Below are positions 11,593 to 22,777 of a stretch of 64,000 nucleotides of DNA, piece after piece. Source of the DNA: Bos javanicus. Its lineage: Eukaryota; Chordata; Mammalia; Artiodactyla; Bovidae. The notes under the pieces were generated by a model, which ran no database searches, was not told the origin of the DNA, and saw only the letters and a list, made by a program, of their open reading frames with translations. The DNA lies in contig NC_083878.1 of assembly GCF_032452875.1 (NCBI RefSeq), forward strand, positions 56,116,878 through 56,180,877. The letters run 5' to 3'. A program made the translations under genes and the position numbers. Positions within the stretch are counted from its first letter, which is position 1. Every line of letters starts with the position of its first letter.

Positions 11593-12505
11593 AAGGTGGA
11601 CTCATGTATATGCTGCAACTTCATGTTTGCCTTCTTCTGTGCCTTTAAATTTATTCCTTGGAACTAATTGGTTTATATCATTCCCCTAAGTGAAATTTGT
11701 GGGAAGCCCTATAACCCTTAGGATTGCTCTTAGGTGATATAAGGTCCTCTGGTTACTCCAAGTCATAAAGCATAGTTTCATCTTTCAGTTCAGAAATTCA
11801 TATATCCAGCTCAATATAATATCCAAAAACATAAAGCCAATATTTAAAGGTAGAACTTCACTTTTCCCCCAGTTTGAGCCTAATGAAATAGGAAAGAGGA
11901 AAATGTTTGCAAAAGCAGGTTGTATTACTCATTTTAGGTTGGCTGTATGTGGCACCCCTTCCTGTGAAGGGATTAAATATCCTGCCTTGTTGAATTCAGG
12001 AGCACTGAGGTGGTAATTATTCCCTTGTGTAATTCTCTTCTCTTGACTGTGGGCTGCTTTTTGACTGCAGACTTGCTTGAAATTAATAGAAAAGTCATAT
12101 GATGTCACTGCCATTATAAAGTTGTGAAAGGCTGTGATATCTGCTTGCTGGCATTCTCCTTCTGGCTCTTCATGCATATGCTTATTCTGTGGAGAGAGGC
12201 ACCTGGCAAGGAACTGAGGGCAACCTCTAGCCACCAGTCAGCAAGCACCTGACACCTTCAGTCCAATAGCCCTGAGGTACTGAGTCCTCACTGCCAGTCA
12301 CCACTGAGTGAGCTCAAGAGCAGATCCAGTCCCATTTGGCATCTGGGATGACTGTGACCCTAGCTGACACTTTGATTGCATCTCTTAAGAGACCTTGAAG
12401 AAGAGGAATCAGCTAAAATGTGCCAGATTATTGACCCATGAAAAGTAGTAGATAATAGCTGTGTATCGTTCTAAAAGCTACTGAATTTGGGGGTAATTTG
12501 TTACA
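11593..12505. other. Low-copy sequence, nothing recognised
   Basis: No recognised repeats. The antisense frame at 11929-12234 lacks any family signature. Confidence 0.5.
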
Positions 12506-12514
12506 TGATAATCA

Positions 12515-13284
12515 GTTCAGTTCAGTTTAGTCACTCAGTCGTGTCTGACTCTTTGCGACCCCATGAATCACAGCACGCCAGGCCTCCCTGTCCATCACCA
12601 ACTCCCGGAGTTCACTCAGACTCACGTCCATCGAGTCAGTGATGCCATCCAGCCATCTCATCCTCTGTCGTCCCCTTCTCCTCCTGCCCCCAATCCCTCC
12701 CAGCATCAGAGTCTTTTCCAATGAGTCAACTCTTCGCGTGAGGTGGCCAAAGTACTGGAGTTTCAGCTTCAGCATCATTCCCTCTAAAGAAATCCCAGGG
12801 CTGATCTCCTTCAGAATGGACTCGTTGGATCTCCTTGCAGTCCAAGGGACTCTCAAGAGTCTTCTCCAACACTACAGTTCAAAAGCATCAATTCTTCAGC
12901 GCTCAGCCTTCTTCACAGTCCAACTCTCACATCCATACATGACCACAGGAAAGACCATAGCCTTGACTAGACAGACCTTGTTGGCAAAGTAATGTCTCTG
13001 CTTTTGAATATGCTATCTAGGTTGGTCATAACTTTTATTCCAAGGAGTAAGCGTCATGATGAAAGTGAAAGAGAAGAGTGAAAAAGTTGGCTTAAAGCTC
13101 AACATTCAGAAAACGAAGATCATGGCATCCAGTCCCTTCACTTCATGGGAAATAGATGGGGAAACAGTGGAAACAGTGTCAGACTTTATTTTTCTGGGCT
13201 CCAAAATCACTGCAGATGGTGACTGCAGCCATAAAATTAAAAGATGCTTACTCCTTGGAAGAAAAAGTCACTTTCTCCAAACTG
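12515..13284 (-). mobile_element. BovB LINE with 5' inversion (twin-primed insertion)
   Basis: Positions 12515-13051 are the BovB 3' end in antisense (starting CAGTTCAGTTCAG). From 13052 the sequence switches to sense BovB lying immediately upstream in the consensus (GATGAAAGTGAAAGAG to CTTACTCCTTGGAAG). About 20 bp (CTTACTCCTTGGAA and flank) occurs on both sides of the junction. TGATAATCA flanks the whole at 12506-12514 and 13285-13293, a likely 9-bp TSD. About 19 bp at the right end (13266-13284) is unassigned. This is the classic structure of a 5' inversion during target-primed reverse transcription. Confidence 0.88.
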
Positions 13285-13293
13285 TGATAATCA

Positions 13294-14404
13294 AACCTGT
13301 CTCCAGACATTGCTAACTGTCTTAGGGTGGGGGGCGGAGTGCAGAATACCCTCTGCATGAGAAGTTCTGTTCTAGTCTATCTTGACTGATAAGGTCAGTT
13401 TTCCCTTATTCCCACCGTCTGCAGTTCTCTTGGCATAAATGAGTTCATTTGCTCTGGCTAGTTGCTGCTGATTCCTTCTTTAACCCCTTTCCATCATGAC
13501 CTTTCTACCTCTCCAAGTAGAATTCTTGAGACCAGAATTAGAACAATTTTATGCTAGCCTTGTTGGACATGTGACCCACATGTAGTTCAGAGAAAACAAT
13601 TGTACTTGTTCAGGGTGATCCCAATATGCCAACACAAGAGTAGCTGAGTAGCCACCTTCCTGACCCTTTCTATGTCTCAGGCTTGAACCAGGAACCAGAC
13701 TATTGTTTCCAAATCACAGCTCACATTGTCTGAGAGATGAAGTTGAATCACTTTCCACAAGAGCTGAGATTAGGAGAAGGTACCCTCCAACCCTGTGTGT
13801 GTAGGAGAGGGAGGTGGGGCTGTCTCTTCAAGAAAATGTTCTTCTCTTTTAATCTCCAGTCCTAATCCTTTTAGCTCTTTGTTGCCAGCTAGAGATTAAA
13901 ATCACAAGACTAGTTTTTTGTTCACTTCATTTAAAAATAGTTGATGACCTTCTGTTTAGAAAATTGTCACTACTGTTTTTAATCTTCAACTGAAAATAAC
14001 ATATATGTAAATCCACCATAGCATTCTTTATAGCAGTTTATCATTTTCTTAATAACCACATAATATTTTTCAACTGTGCAGAAGAATAAGAATCTTGCTC
14101 TGAATCTATGCCACAACATATAATCTACTCAGCTCAGCTGACTGAAAGCATCATTTTTGTTTTGGGGTGTAATCTAGTGTAGGTTTAAGATTTTGTTTTT
14201 CTGGGTTGTATATATCTAGCTTCTTCCATATAAGAAACAGCAGCCCACTCTTCAACTGCTTTTCTTTCTCCTCTAAACTTTCTGTCAATCAAATCAAACA
14301 GATAGCCCTAGACTGTGTTCAGAGGAGTGGAGTCAGTGGTGGGGAGGGCTTCAGTGCTCACCTCTTCCAACTGGGCATCATTTTCCTTTTTAAAATTTTA
14401 CAAA
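13294..14404. other. Low-copy sequence, nothing recognised
   Basis: No identifiable repeat or exon in about 1.1 kb. Base composition is more balanced than in the neighbours. Confidence 0.5.
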
Positions 14405-14433
14405 GTCTATCTTCTATCTATCTACCTATCTGA

Positions 14434-14640
14434 AAAGTGAAAGTGTTTGTTAGTCACTCAGTCCAACTCTAAGTGAAACCATATAACCCTCCAGGCTCCT
14501 CTGTCTATGGAATTCTCTAGGCAAGAATTCTGGAATGGGTAGCCATTCCCTTTTCCAGGGGATCTTCCTGACCCAGGGATCGAACCTGGGTCTACTGCAC
14601 TGCAGGCAGATTCTTTACCATCTGAACCACCAGGGAAGCC
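14434..14640 (-). repeat. Bov-tA SINE, antisense, inside a (TCTA)n tract
   Basis: It ends with ACCACCAGGGAAGCC, the reverse complement of the tRNA-derived head. TCTATCTATCTACC-type repeats flank it at 14408-14433 and 14641-14656, either as the duplicated target or as a pre-existing tetranucleotide array. Confidence 0.93.
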
Positions 14641-14659
14641 TCTATCTATCTATCTACTT

Positions 14660-14990
14660 ACAAAAGCTTTATTGAGATTTAACTGATACACCAAAAAACT
14701 CATATATTTAAAATACACAATCTGATGAGTTTGGATTTATACAAACACCTGTGAAATCATTATCACAGTCTAGGTAATAAACATGTCCATTACCTCCAAA
14801 AGTTTCTTCATACCCTTTTGGGGTTTTTTATGTGTAACTGTGTGTGTGTATAGTAAGAAGCATAACACAAGATCTAACCTCTTAATAAAAATTTAAATGC
14901 ACAATACAGTATTGTTAACTATTTATTGGTCTTCTGTATCATCTCAGAAGGATAGACTTTTCCCACTGTCTCCTCTCACTGCCTCAGCAC
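14660..14990 (-). mobile_element. Old mammalian L1 3'-end relic, antisense
   Basis: It resembles antisense L1M 3' sequence: GCTTTATTGAGATTTAACTG, ACACCTGTGAAATCATTATC, CATTACCTCCAAAAGTTTC and GCACAATACAGTATTGTTAA. Confidence 0.65.
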
Positions 14991-15149
14991 ACCTAGATTT
15001 CCCTTGCTCATGACTAAGCAAAAATTGCCTGCTCCAGATTACCATCATTTTGAAAATGACAAAGAAAGAGGGAAATGGACAGTGACTATGAGGAGAAGTA
15101 GAGCATCTCTTTTGTTATATTTTCATTAACATCTAATTAGAGAAAACAT

Positions 15150-15361
15150 GGACTTCCCTGGTGTTTCAGACAGTAAAGAATCTGCCTGTAATGCAGGAGG
15201 CCTGGGTTTGATTCCTGGGTTCGGAAGATCCCCTGGAGGAGGACATGGCTACTCACTCCAGTGTTCTTGTCTGGAGAAACCCCATGGACAAAGGAGCCTG
15301 GTGGGCTACAGTCCATGGGGTCGCAAAGAGTCAGACACAACTGAGTGACTAAGCACAGCAC
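15150..15361 (+). repeat. Bov-tA SINE, sense, with TSD
   Basis: It starts GGACTTCCCTGGTGTTTCAG and ends GACTAAGCACAGCAC. A perfect 11-bp TSD, AGAGAAAACAT, lies at 15139-15149 and 15362-15372. Confidence 0.96.
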
Positions 15362-15372
15362 AGAGAAAACAT

Positions 15373-16010
15373 ACTTTTAGGATGCACTTTGCTAAAGGGG
15401 AAATTCAGAGGCACTTTACCCAGAATGATTTTGTGTAGTTCATCTAATTTTTTCCAGTTAAAGAATTATAATTGCATTCTAATTGGGGACTGGTGAAAGT
15501 ACTCTTTAATGTTCACTTTATTCATAATTAGGTTTAAAAAATTTTTTATTCATGTGAAAAATTACTGTGACTTTTGCAGTTCTGGGAATTAATTATAATA
15601 TTTTCACTGAAATAAAAGATGATAGCCACTTGCCTTGGGTCCTTTTTTAAAAAACTTCATTAAAGACATTAATTTGGAATAGGTACATAGACAATTAAAT
15701 ATTAATCATAAAACTGAAAAGAATTCAGCTGAAAGGGGATCAATATAACACTAAGTTCAATTGACCTTCAAAAAGGCAGGATTAATGCAATAAGCCAGGA
15801 TAAATGTTAAGAAAACTGAAAATCATTTTCTTCATGAAATTTAAGAGGGTGTTGCTTTAGAAGAGACCATGTTGCCATGGAAAAAAAGAGGAAATGGAGT
15901 ATCAGAATGTTTAGTATGAAATGTTATTGCCAAAATTAACCAGAAACACACATGCAATGAATAGAATGGACATTGCTAACAAAGAGATTAGTAAATTAAC
16001 TTGAGGGATT
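15373..16010. other. AT-rich low-copy sequence
   Basis: No recognised elements. Confidence 0.5.
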
Positions 16011-16055
16011 ATTGGGTTGGCCAAAAAGTTCACCCGGCTTTTGGCCAACACAACG
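16011..16055. mobile_element. Mariner-type terminal inverted repeat relic
   Basis: TTGGGTTGGCCAAAAAGTTC, followed closely by an imperfect inverted partner (CTTTTGGCCAACAC), matches the terminal repeat of mariner elements found in ruminants. Only the ends remain, so it is a MITE-like deletion product. Confidence 0.65.
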
Positions 16056-18480
16056 TATAAGAATTCAAAGGAATAATTAAATGAAATCAGAACAAAGATG
16101 AGAAAGATGGAAGACATATATCTTTATACTAGAATTTACAGAAAGACAGCACAATGTGAATACAATGGAATCAATAATTTAAAGAGTATAATAGAAGATA
16201 ATTTCACTGAATTGAACAAAGATCTCAGTCTTCAAATTGAAATTTTCAGGTTGTTATAAATTTCCATGGAAAAAATAAATTTCTTAAATGCATACAATAA
16301 GAAAAAGAATGAGAGAGAGAAATCAAAAAAGTCAAAACCAACCATGTTGATTTTACATTTGCAATATGAAATGCTAAAAAACAATATCTAAAAACTTCTG
16401 AGAAGGAATCACTGGGAGCTCTAAAATTCTATATACTGGTAAGTGCACTGGTATAATTTCTGAAATGTCATCTGAAGTAGTAAAATACAATAGACAGAAC
16501 ATTCCAAAGAGAGGTGCAAGATCAAAATGGAGATTTTAAAATGATTTAGCTAGACAAATATTTCCACAGTTCTTGAACCCCTCACACTGAGTCAAAGAAC
16601 ATGAAGGGTGTATGGTGAAAGGAAGAGGGTATTTTGGAGAAAGTTCATTGTGTGGTATGAGTTTCACTCATTCGAGGGTCCTGGGGCATGGGACCCTGTC
16701 CCTCAGCTCAAAACCAGTAAGGAGGGTCAACAAACTTCATTGAATGCAGAGTTAACCCAGAAAACAGGACTATTTAGTAATTTTAGTTGGATATTTCAAT
16801 GAGCTTCAGCAAGATAACATTGATGATATGTGACCAGACACTCAAGATAGAAAAGGAAGACCATAAGTTCTCAATATGAAAAATACTAATAAAGCAAGTG
16901 CACAGACACACAGATATCACATACACATTATTGGTATGTTCAGTAAGGTAAATACATTAAGATGATTTCTGACTCTTACTTGGAAAATCTAAAACAAAAG
17001 GGCTGGAAAGATGCTTTGAAGTTGGGGATGAAGGCAATGAAGGGGAGATGATAGTGTTTGATGACCTAGGTTCTCAAAAATTTTTTTGAAGCAAATGATG
17101 TGTGAAGGTTTTCAGTGGGTCAGATAAGGGCCATGCATGACACAGAATCAAATGCGTGTTTTCTTACAGAATGAGGCTAGGATAAAAAGTGAGAAGCTGT
17201 AAAGCCAGGTTCCCAAAAGCTGTAGACAAACTAAGTTATCAGTAAGAGAAGAATATATCATCTTAGCCAAGAAAACTGCTAGCTAGAGGTATAAGGCAAT
17301 GTCCAAGGGATATATTCCATGAACCACCATATTTCTTCTGGCTAAATATAAATTTTCTTTCCATTTTTAAAAAACCATTCCTCCATCCCAATATTGCTTA
17401 GGGTAGTTTACTCTAGCTACCCTAGCTAGATGACCCCCAATCTAAATGGTTTAATAATGTCTTATTTCTCATGCCCATCATAGTTCAGTTGAGTGTTAGG
17501 TCTGCAGCCTTCCATCTGGTGATCGACAAAATCAGCCTCCTTCCATTTATGACTCTGACTCGGAGTGCTTCATTGGGTTATTTACATCTGGTTAGGAGAT
17601 GATGAAAGAGAAGATGGAGAAAACATATCCAACACACTCCTATCTTCACTACTGTGACTACTAACGATCCATTCCACTTGCCTTCCATGAGGGAAAGCTA
17701 CACACATGACCCAACCTAGATGAAGGGAAGTGGGATGCCCAGAAAGAAGAAATGGGTTTGATGAACATGTAGCTGTTCTATTTTATCTTATAGCTTCCAA
17801 GCCCTAACCTTGAAAGTGTTGTAAACTAGAAAAGGAGGAATTTAGAATGAGAGCAGAAATCTGTCTTACATTTTTTTTTTTTTCACTTGTGGCAGTCTTG
17901 ATTTGAAGTGGGGGAGTTGCTGCAACTTTAAACGAATTTGGAAGATTTGCTTATATATGGGATTAGCCATTTTAAGTAGTAATTTGAGATTATGGCTTGT
18001 GTCTTGAAATAATCTCAGTGCTTTACATCTCTTTAAAATAACTATAAGAATATATAAATGCCAGACTTTGTACTGCTGGGGCAAAACTAGTCCCACTGAG
18101 TAGTTAAAGAAAAGTGAAAAAGCAAAATTAAATTGCCTTGTGATTACATCCCACCAGTTGGGCTAGTTTAGCATACTGGTTACATAAATTCTTGTTCATT
18201 CACTTGAAAAAGTAACTGGAATATTTTGTTCCTTTCCCCTGTGCCTACACCCATTCATTCCTAGAGGCCCCCTGGGCTTCAATTAACTCCAGAGGGAGTT
18301 GTAAGCTCACAGGCCAATGAACAAAGATGACAGATTCTTGACTTCTGGGCCACCAAAGGCACTATCCAGCTGTGAGACAGTAAAGTGTGCCTATGGAATG
18401 CAAACAAGCAGAACATGTTTCCAAGACATTCTTCTTCTTTACTCCTTTACCCACATGCATGCACACACATGAATGTATGT

Positions 18481-18482
<2 letters not shown>
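16056..18482. other. Low-copy region with weak old-repeat resemblance
   Basis: Two stretches look like ancient repeats but cannot be assigned. 16200-16560 has an L1-like A-rich sense text. 17400-17720 is a TTAATAATGTCTTATTTCTC-containing block resembling a dispersed mammalian repeat. No coding exon is supported. Confidence 0.35.

Positions 18483-18523
<41 letters not shown>
18483..18523. repeat. (CA)n microsatellite
   Basis: About 20 uninterrupted CA units after a degenerate lead-in (GCATGCACACACATG). Confidence 0.98.
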
Positions 18524-18527
<4 letters not shown>

Positions 18528-18675
18528 TATACCAGAGATCTGGGAGGTGAAAAAAGGACTTAGAAGCAACACAGAAAACTCAGTTTCTTACCAGAATGAA
18601 TCTGTCAATGGGATATCATGATAGTTTTCCCCTTAATATTTATGGGATATGAGTTTAAAGAAAACTTTTATTCTG

Positions 18676-18860
18676 TACCCTTAAAAAAAAAAAGTATTTG
18701 GCTACTCTGAGTCTTAGTTGAGGCATGCAGGATCTTTATTGCAGTATACAGGTTCCTTGTTGCAGCATGTGGGTTCCTAGTTCCCTGACCAAGGATTAAA
18801 ACCAGGCACCCTGCATTGGGAGGGTGGAGTCTTAACCATTGGACCACCAGGGAAGTCTCT
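18676..18860 (-). repeat. CHR-type (tRNA-Glu-derived) SINE, antisense
   Basis: The reverse complement begins AGACTTCCCTGGTGGTCCAA and contains the tRNA-like B box region. It ends in an A-run, seen here as the left A/T-rich edge. Cetartiodactyl-specific family. Confidence 0.8.
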
Positions 18861-18974
18861 GTTTTATATTTTAATGTAGGGTAGTTTGAAGGCAACAGAT
18901 TAGCAGAAGAACCTTGGCCAAGGTCATAGAAAGGTTAGTACAGACATCTTCTTGGGGTTTCTAGCCATGAGAAA

Positions 18975-19870
18975 AGTTTGAGCTATCTCAAGATTCATAT
19001 AGTCAAAGCTATGGTTTTTCCAGTAGTCATGTATGGGTGTGAGAATTCCGTGTGCACTGTGAGTGTGCTCACAATCGTAGCTGGCCAGCTCCCTCCTGGC
19101 GATGAAGCAGCTTTCTCAGCGCGGCTCCCTCACTGCAGAATGTTCAGGGCCGCCTTTCGGGTACCCATCTCAGGACAGACTTGGGTGAAATGTGGGCATT
19201 TGTCAGGCGGAAGTGCTGTCCCCCGTCGTGAGTGTCTTTGTCCCGCCTCGCAACAGCCTCTCTGGTGACGGCAATAGCAAGTCCAGCCTCATCTGCCAGG
19301 CCACGGACTTCAGCCCCAAACAGATCTCCTTGTCCTGGTTTCGTGATGGAAAGCGGGTAGTGTCTGGCATTTCTGAAGGCCAGGTGGAGACTGTGCAGTC
19401 CTCACCCTTAACTTTCAGGGCCTACAGCATGCTGACCATCACGGAGAGAGACTGGCTCAGCCAGAAAATTAAAAAAAAAAAAAAAGAAGAAGGTTGAGTG
19501 CTAAAGAACTGATGCTTTTAAACTACGGTGCTAGAGAAGACCCTTGAGAGTTCCTTGGACTGCAAGGAGATCAAATCAGTCGATCTTAAAGGAAATCAAC
19601 CCTGAATATTCATTGGAAAGACTGATGCTGAAGCTGAAGCTCCAATACTTTGGCCACTTGATGCAAAGAGCTGACTTATTGGAAAAGACTCTGATGGCAG
19701 GAAAGACTGAGGGCAAGAGGAGAAGGGGGTGACAGAGGATGAGATGGTTGGATGGCATCATCGACTCAATGGACATGAGGTTTAGCAAACTCCAGGAGAT
19801 AGTGAAGTACAGGAAAGACTGGCATGCTGCAGTCCATGGTATTGCAAACAGTCTAACACAACTGAGCAAC
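18975..19870 (+). mobile_element. BovB LINE 3' part, interrupted by IGHM fragment
   Basis: BovB text runs from about 18990 (TAGTCAAAGCTATGGTTTTT) to GAGAATT at 19047. It resumes at 19486 (GAAGAAGGTTGAGTGC) and continues to the 3' terminus near 19870. The interruption removes only about 12 bp of BovB, so the foreign piece entered an existing element. Confidence 0.92.
19048..19485 (+). pseudogene. IGHM: Immunoglobulin mu heavy-chain CH2 fragment with poly-A
   Basis: Translating about 19214-19464 gives an Ig constant domain with the mu CH2 signatures [29 protein letters not shown] and [12 protein letters not shown]. These include the first Ig cysteine and the conserved tryptophan. The domain stops abruptly at LSQ, before the second cysteine, and runs into AAAATT plus a 15-base A-run (19471-19485). 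The 166 bp before the domain does not look like CH1. It ends in AG directly before the expected CH2 exon start, so it is probably the retained CH1-CH2 intron. There is no start codon, signal peptide or other Ig domain, so the piece is non-functional. No clear TSD is visible. It could be a retroposed unspliced transcript or a DNA-level insertion. Confidence 0.85.
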
Positions 19871-20249
19871 AACCTATTTCTGGGACGCTGAGTTTTGTCA
19901 AGTGAGTGTACTGATGTGAAGGTAACTGAAAAAAACTGCCAATGGCTAGAAAAATTGTTATAGAGTAAAACAAAGAGACTTTAGCAGCAGAAACTTCAGG
20001 GAGAGGAGGTGACAAGCTAAAATCAGGGAAGTGACAATAGGTTCAGGTCTCAGAATGTGATTAAGATCTACAGAGTTGAGACAGGAGTCAAGTTGGCAGT
20101 AGCAGATTGGAATACTGTGCATATTGTATTTCCTTATGTAGATGAGAATCACCATAGACCAATTATATTTTCTCCCCATTCCATAGCCCTTGTATGACAC
20201 CCAAGTTTAAGTGTAAATTATCAGCAAATTTCTGAAAAATTCTTTGCTA
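19871..20249. other. Low-copy spacer
   Basis: Nothing recognised between the BovB end and the next SINE. Confidence 0.5.
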
Positions 20250-20460
20250 CTGTTCATGCTAATTCACTTCAGCTGTGTCTGACTCTTTGTGACCCTATGG
20301 ACTGTAGCCCACCAGGCTTCTCTACCCGTATGATTCTCCAGGCAAGAATACTGGAGTGTATTGCCATGCTCTCCTCCAGGGGATCTACCCTACCCAGGGA
20401 TCAAACCTGTGTCTCTTACATCTCCTGCATTGCAGGTGGATTCTTTACCACTAGTGCCAA
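20250..20460 (-). repeat. Bov-tA SINE, antisense
   Basis: Bov-A body (GATTCTCCAGGCAAGAATAC) followed by the reverse complement of the tRNA-like half (CCTGCATTGCAGGTGGATTC). The very head is degraded. Confidence 0.92.
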
Positions 20461-20941
20461 AAGAGCACATAAATAAAGAGTCTTAAAGCTTCAGGCTTCA
20501 CAAATGCTGAATTCACACATAACCATTGCTGATATCTCCTGGCTAGAACTTCCTCTGTCACAGCAACTTTGACACCCCCAAATGCTTTCCTACATCCCCC
20601 AAATCCTTCATGCTAAACCTCTGAGGCCAGCTGACATGTCTGCTGATATGCACTGGCCATGGCATGACCCAGATTACATCACAGGAGTTACTCAGGAGAT
20701 TGCTCTCCTTCAGCCTTGCCAGGCTATAGCCTTCTGGTGTTTCAATCCCTTGATTGGCTTCATGTGCAACCTATGGACATTAAACTTGGGTTTGGGACTG
20801 AGTTCTTCTAATATCTCACCTTTATCATTCTCTAAAGTCACCCCCACCCCAGAGTGGTCCTCCAGGTTTTGTGGTCCAGCTTGTCTCAGTAGGAATGGCC
20901 TCTCTCCCTCTAGTACTTCAGGACCAAACATCAACCCTGGA
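20461..20941. other. Low-copy sequence
   Basis: Open frames on both strands at 20582-20947 show no recognisable domain. Confidence 0.5.
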
Positions 20942-21302
20942 ATATAGACTGCATGTTTGTGTCGTCCCCAAATTCATATACCAAAACTTAGTCTGCAATG
21001 TCATGGTATTTGGAGGTGGAGCTATAGGGAGGTTATTAGATCATGAAGATGGAGCCTTCATGAATAAGTTTAGTGCCATTATACAGGAGACACATAGAGC
21101 TCTCTTGCCTCTTCTGCCACATGAAGACTCACAGAGAAGATAGATGACTATGAACCAGGGAGTAGGTCTTCACTACACACTGAAATCTTCCAGCACATTT
21201 GATGTTAGACTTTCAGAACTATGAGAAAAAAATGTTTATTTTTAAATCCAGCCAGACTGTGGGTATATATTTGTTATAGTAGCTCAACTGAACTAGAACA
21301 GC
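20942..21302 (+). mobile_element. MLT1-type LTR (ERVL-MaLR), solo
   Basis: It follows the MLT1 consensus along its length: TGTTTGTGTCGTCCCCAAAT, GGTATTTGGAGGTGGAGC, GATCATGAAGATGGAGCC, TCTGCCACATGAAGAC, CAGAACTATGAGAAAAAAAT and a terminal GAACTAGAACA. No internal region is attached. MaLR LTRs predate the radiation of placental mammals, so this should be shared at the orthologous site in other orders. Confidence 0.85.
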
Positions 21303-21654
21303 TTGCTTTTAAGAAAAATATGAGCTAAGGATTCCTGGAAGTGCTCCTGAGGTGTAGCCATACTCTAACCTAGGCTCCTCTCTGTCCAGTTTTCTTGGAT
21401 TTCGCAGTTCCTTCTGTTAGTTTCTGAACCAGAGAAGTCTGTACCAATACTCCAGGTTTCTGCTTCTACCAGCTTCCTTTCTTATAAACCTGTAGAGCTG
21501 TGCCCTCTTCTTAATCATCCTTGCATGGTCTGGGTTGTATTCCTGTCCTTCTACATAATTCTCCTACCATCTTCACCTGTATCTTGGTCTTGAGTTTTAA
21601 AAGTCACATTACTTTTGCCTCTTAACTTCTGATTTGACACTGCACAATCTTAGA
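21303..21654. other. Low-copy sequence
   Basis: Pyrimidine-rich, no recognised repeat. Confidence 0.5.
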
Positions 21655-21769
21655 CATCCAACTAAATGCAGAGTTTCAAAGAATAGCAAGGAAAGACAAT
21701 AAGGCCTTCTTAAATGAACACTGGATAAAACTAGAATGACAGAAAGGGAAAGACTAGAGATCTCCTCAG

Positions 21770-22048
21770 AGAAGGCAATGGCACCCCACTCCAGTACTCT
21801 TGCCTGGAAAATCCCATGGATGGAGGAGCCTGGTAGGCTGCAGTCCATGGGTTCGCTAAGAATCGGGCACAACTGAGCAACTTCACTTTAACTTTTCACT
21901 TTCATGCATTGGAGAAGGAAATGGTAACCCACTCCAGTATTCTTGCCTGGAGAATCCCAGAGATGGCGGAGCCTGGTGGGCTGCCATCTATGGGGTTGCA
22001 CAGAGTCGGACACGACTGAAGCGACTTAGCAGCAGCAGCAGCAGCAGC
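21770..22048 (+). repeat. Bov-A2 SINE inserted in BovB
   Basis: Complete dimer ending in a pure GCA-repeat tail. A perfect 14-bp TSD, AGAGATCTCCTCAG, lies at 21756-21769 and 22049-22062, within BovB sequence on both sides. Confidence 0.97.
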
Positions 22049-22777
22049 AGAGATCTCCTCAGGAAAACTGGAACTATCAAGGGAACATTTCACCCAAAGA
22101 TGGGCACAATAAAAGGGCATAAATAGTAGATACCTAGTAGATGCTGAAGAGATAAAGAAGAGATGAAAAGAATACATAGAAGAACTGTACAAAAAGGATC
22201 TTAATGAATCGGATTACTACGAAGGTGTGGGCAGTAACCCAGAGCCAAATATTCTGGAAAGCAATGTCAAGTGGACCTTAGGAAGTGCTGCTGTTCATAA
22301 AGCTAGTGGATGGGATGGAATTCCAGTAGAGGTATTCAAAACTCCAAAGGATGATACCATCAAGGTGTTGTATTCAATATGTCAGCACATCTGGAAGACC
22401 CAGCAGTGGCCACAAGACTGGAAAAGGTCAATTCTCATCCCAATTACCTAGAAGGGTAGTACTAAAGATTATGCTAACCATTGGACAATTGCACTCCTCT
22501 CCCATGCTAGTTAGGTCATGGTTAAAATCTTGCATCCTAGGCTTCAGCATTAAGCAAACCAAGAACTTCCAGATGTCCAAGCTGGGTTTAAAAAAGGCAG
22601 GGGAACTAGAGATCAAAGTGACAACATTTGCCGGATCATAGAGAAAACAAGAGAAATCCAGAAAACCATCAACATCTGTTTCATCAACTATGCTAAAGCC
22701 TATGACTGTGTGGATCATAACAAACTGTGGAAAGCTCTTAAAGAGATGGGAATACCAGACCATCTTACCTGTCTCTT

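Noticed and set aside
21770..22048. GCA-repeat tail as a disease-type CAG expansion
   Set aside because: GCAGCAGC is the normal end of Bov-A2 and there are only a few units.
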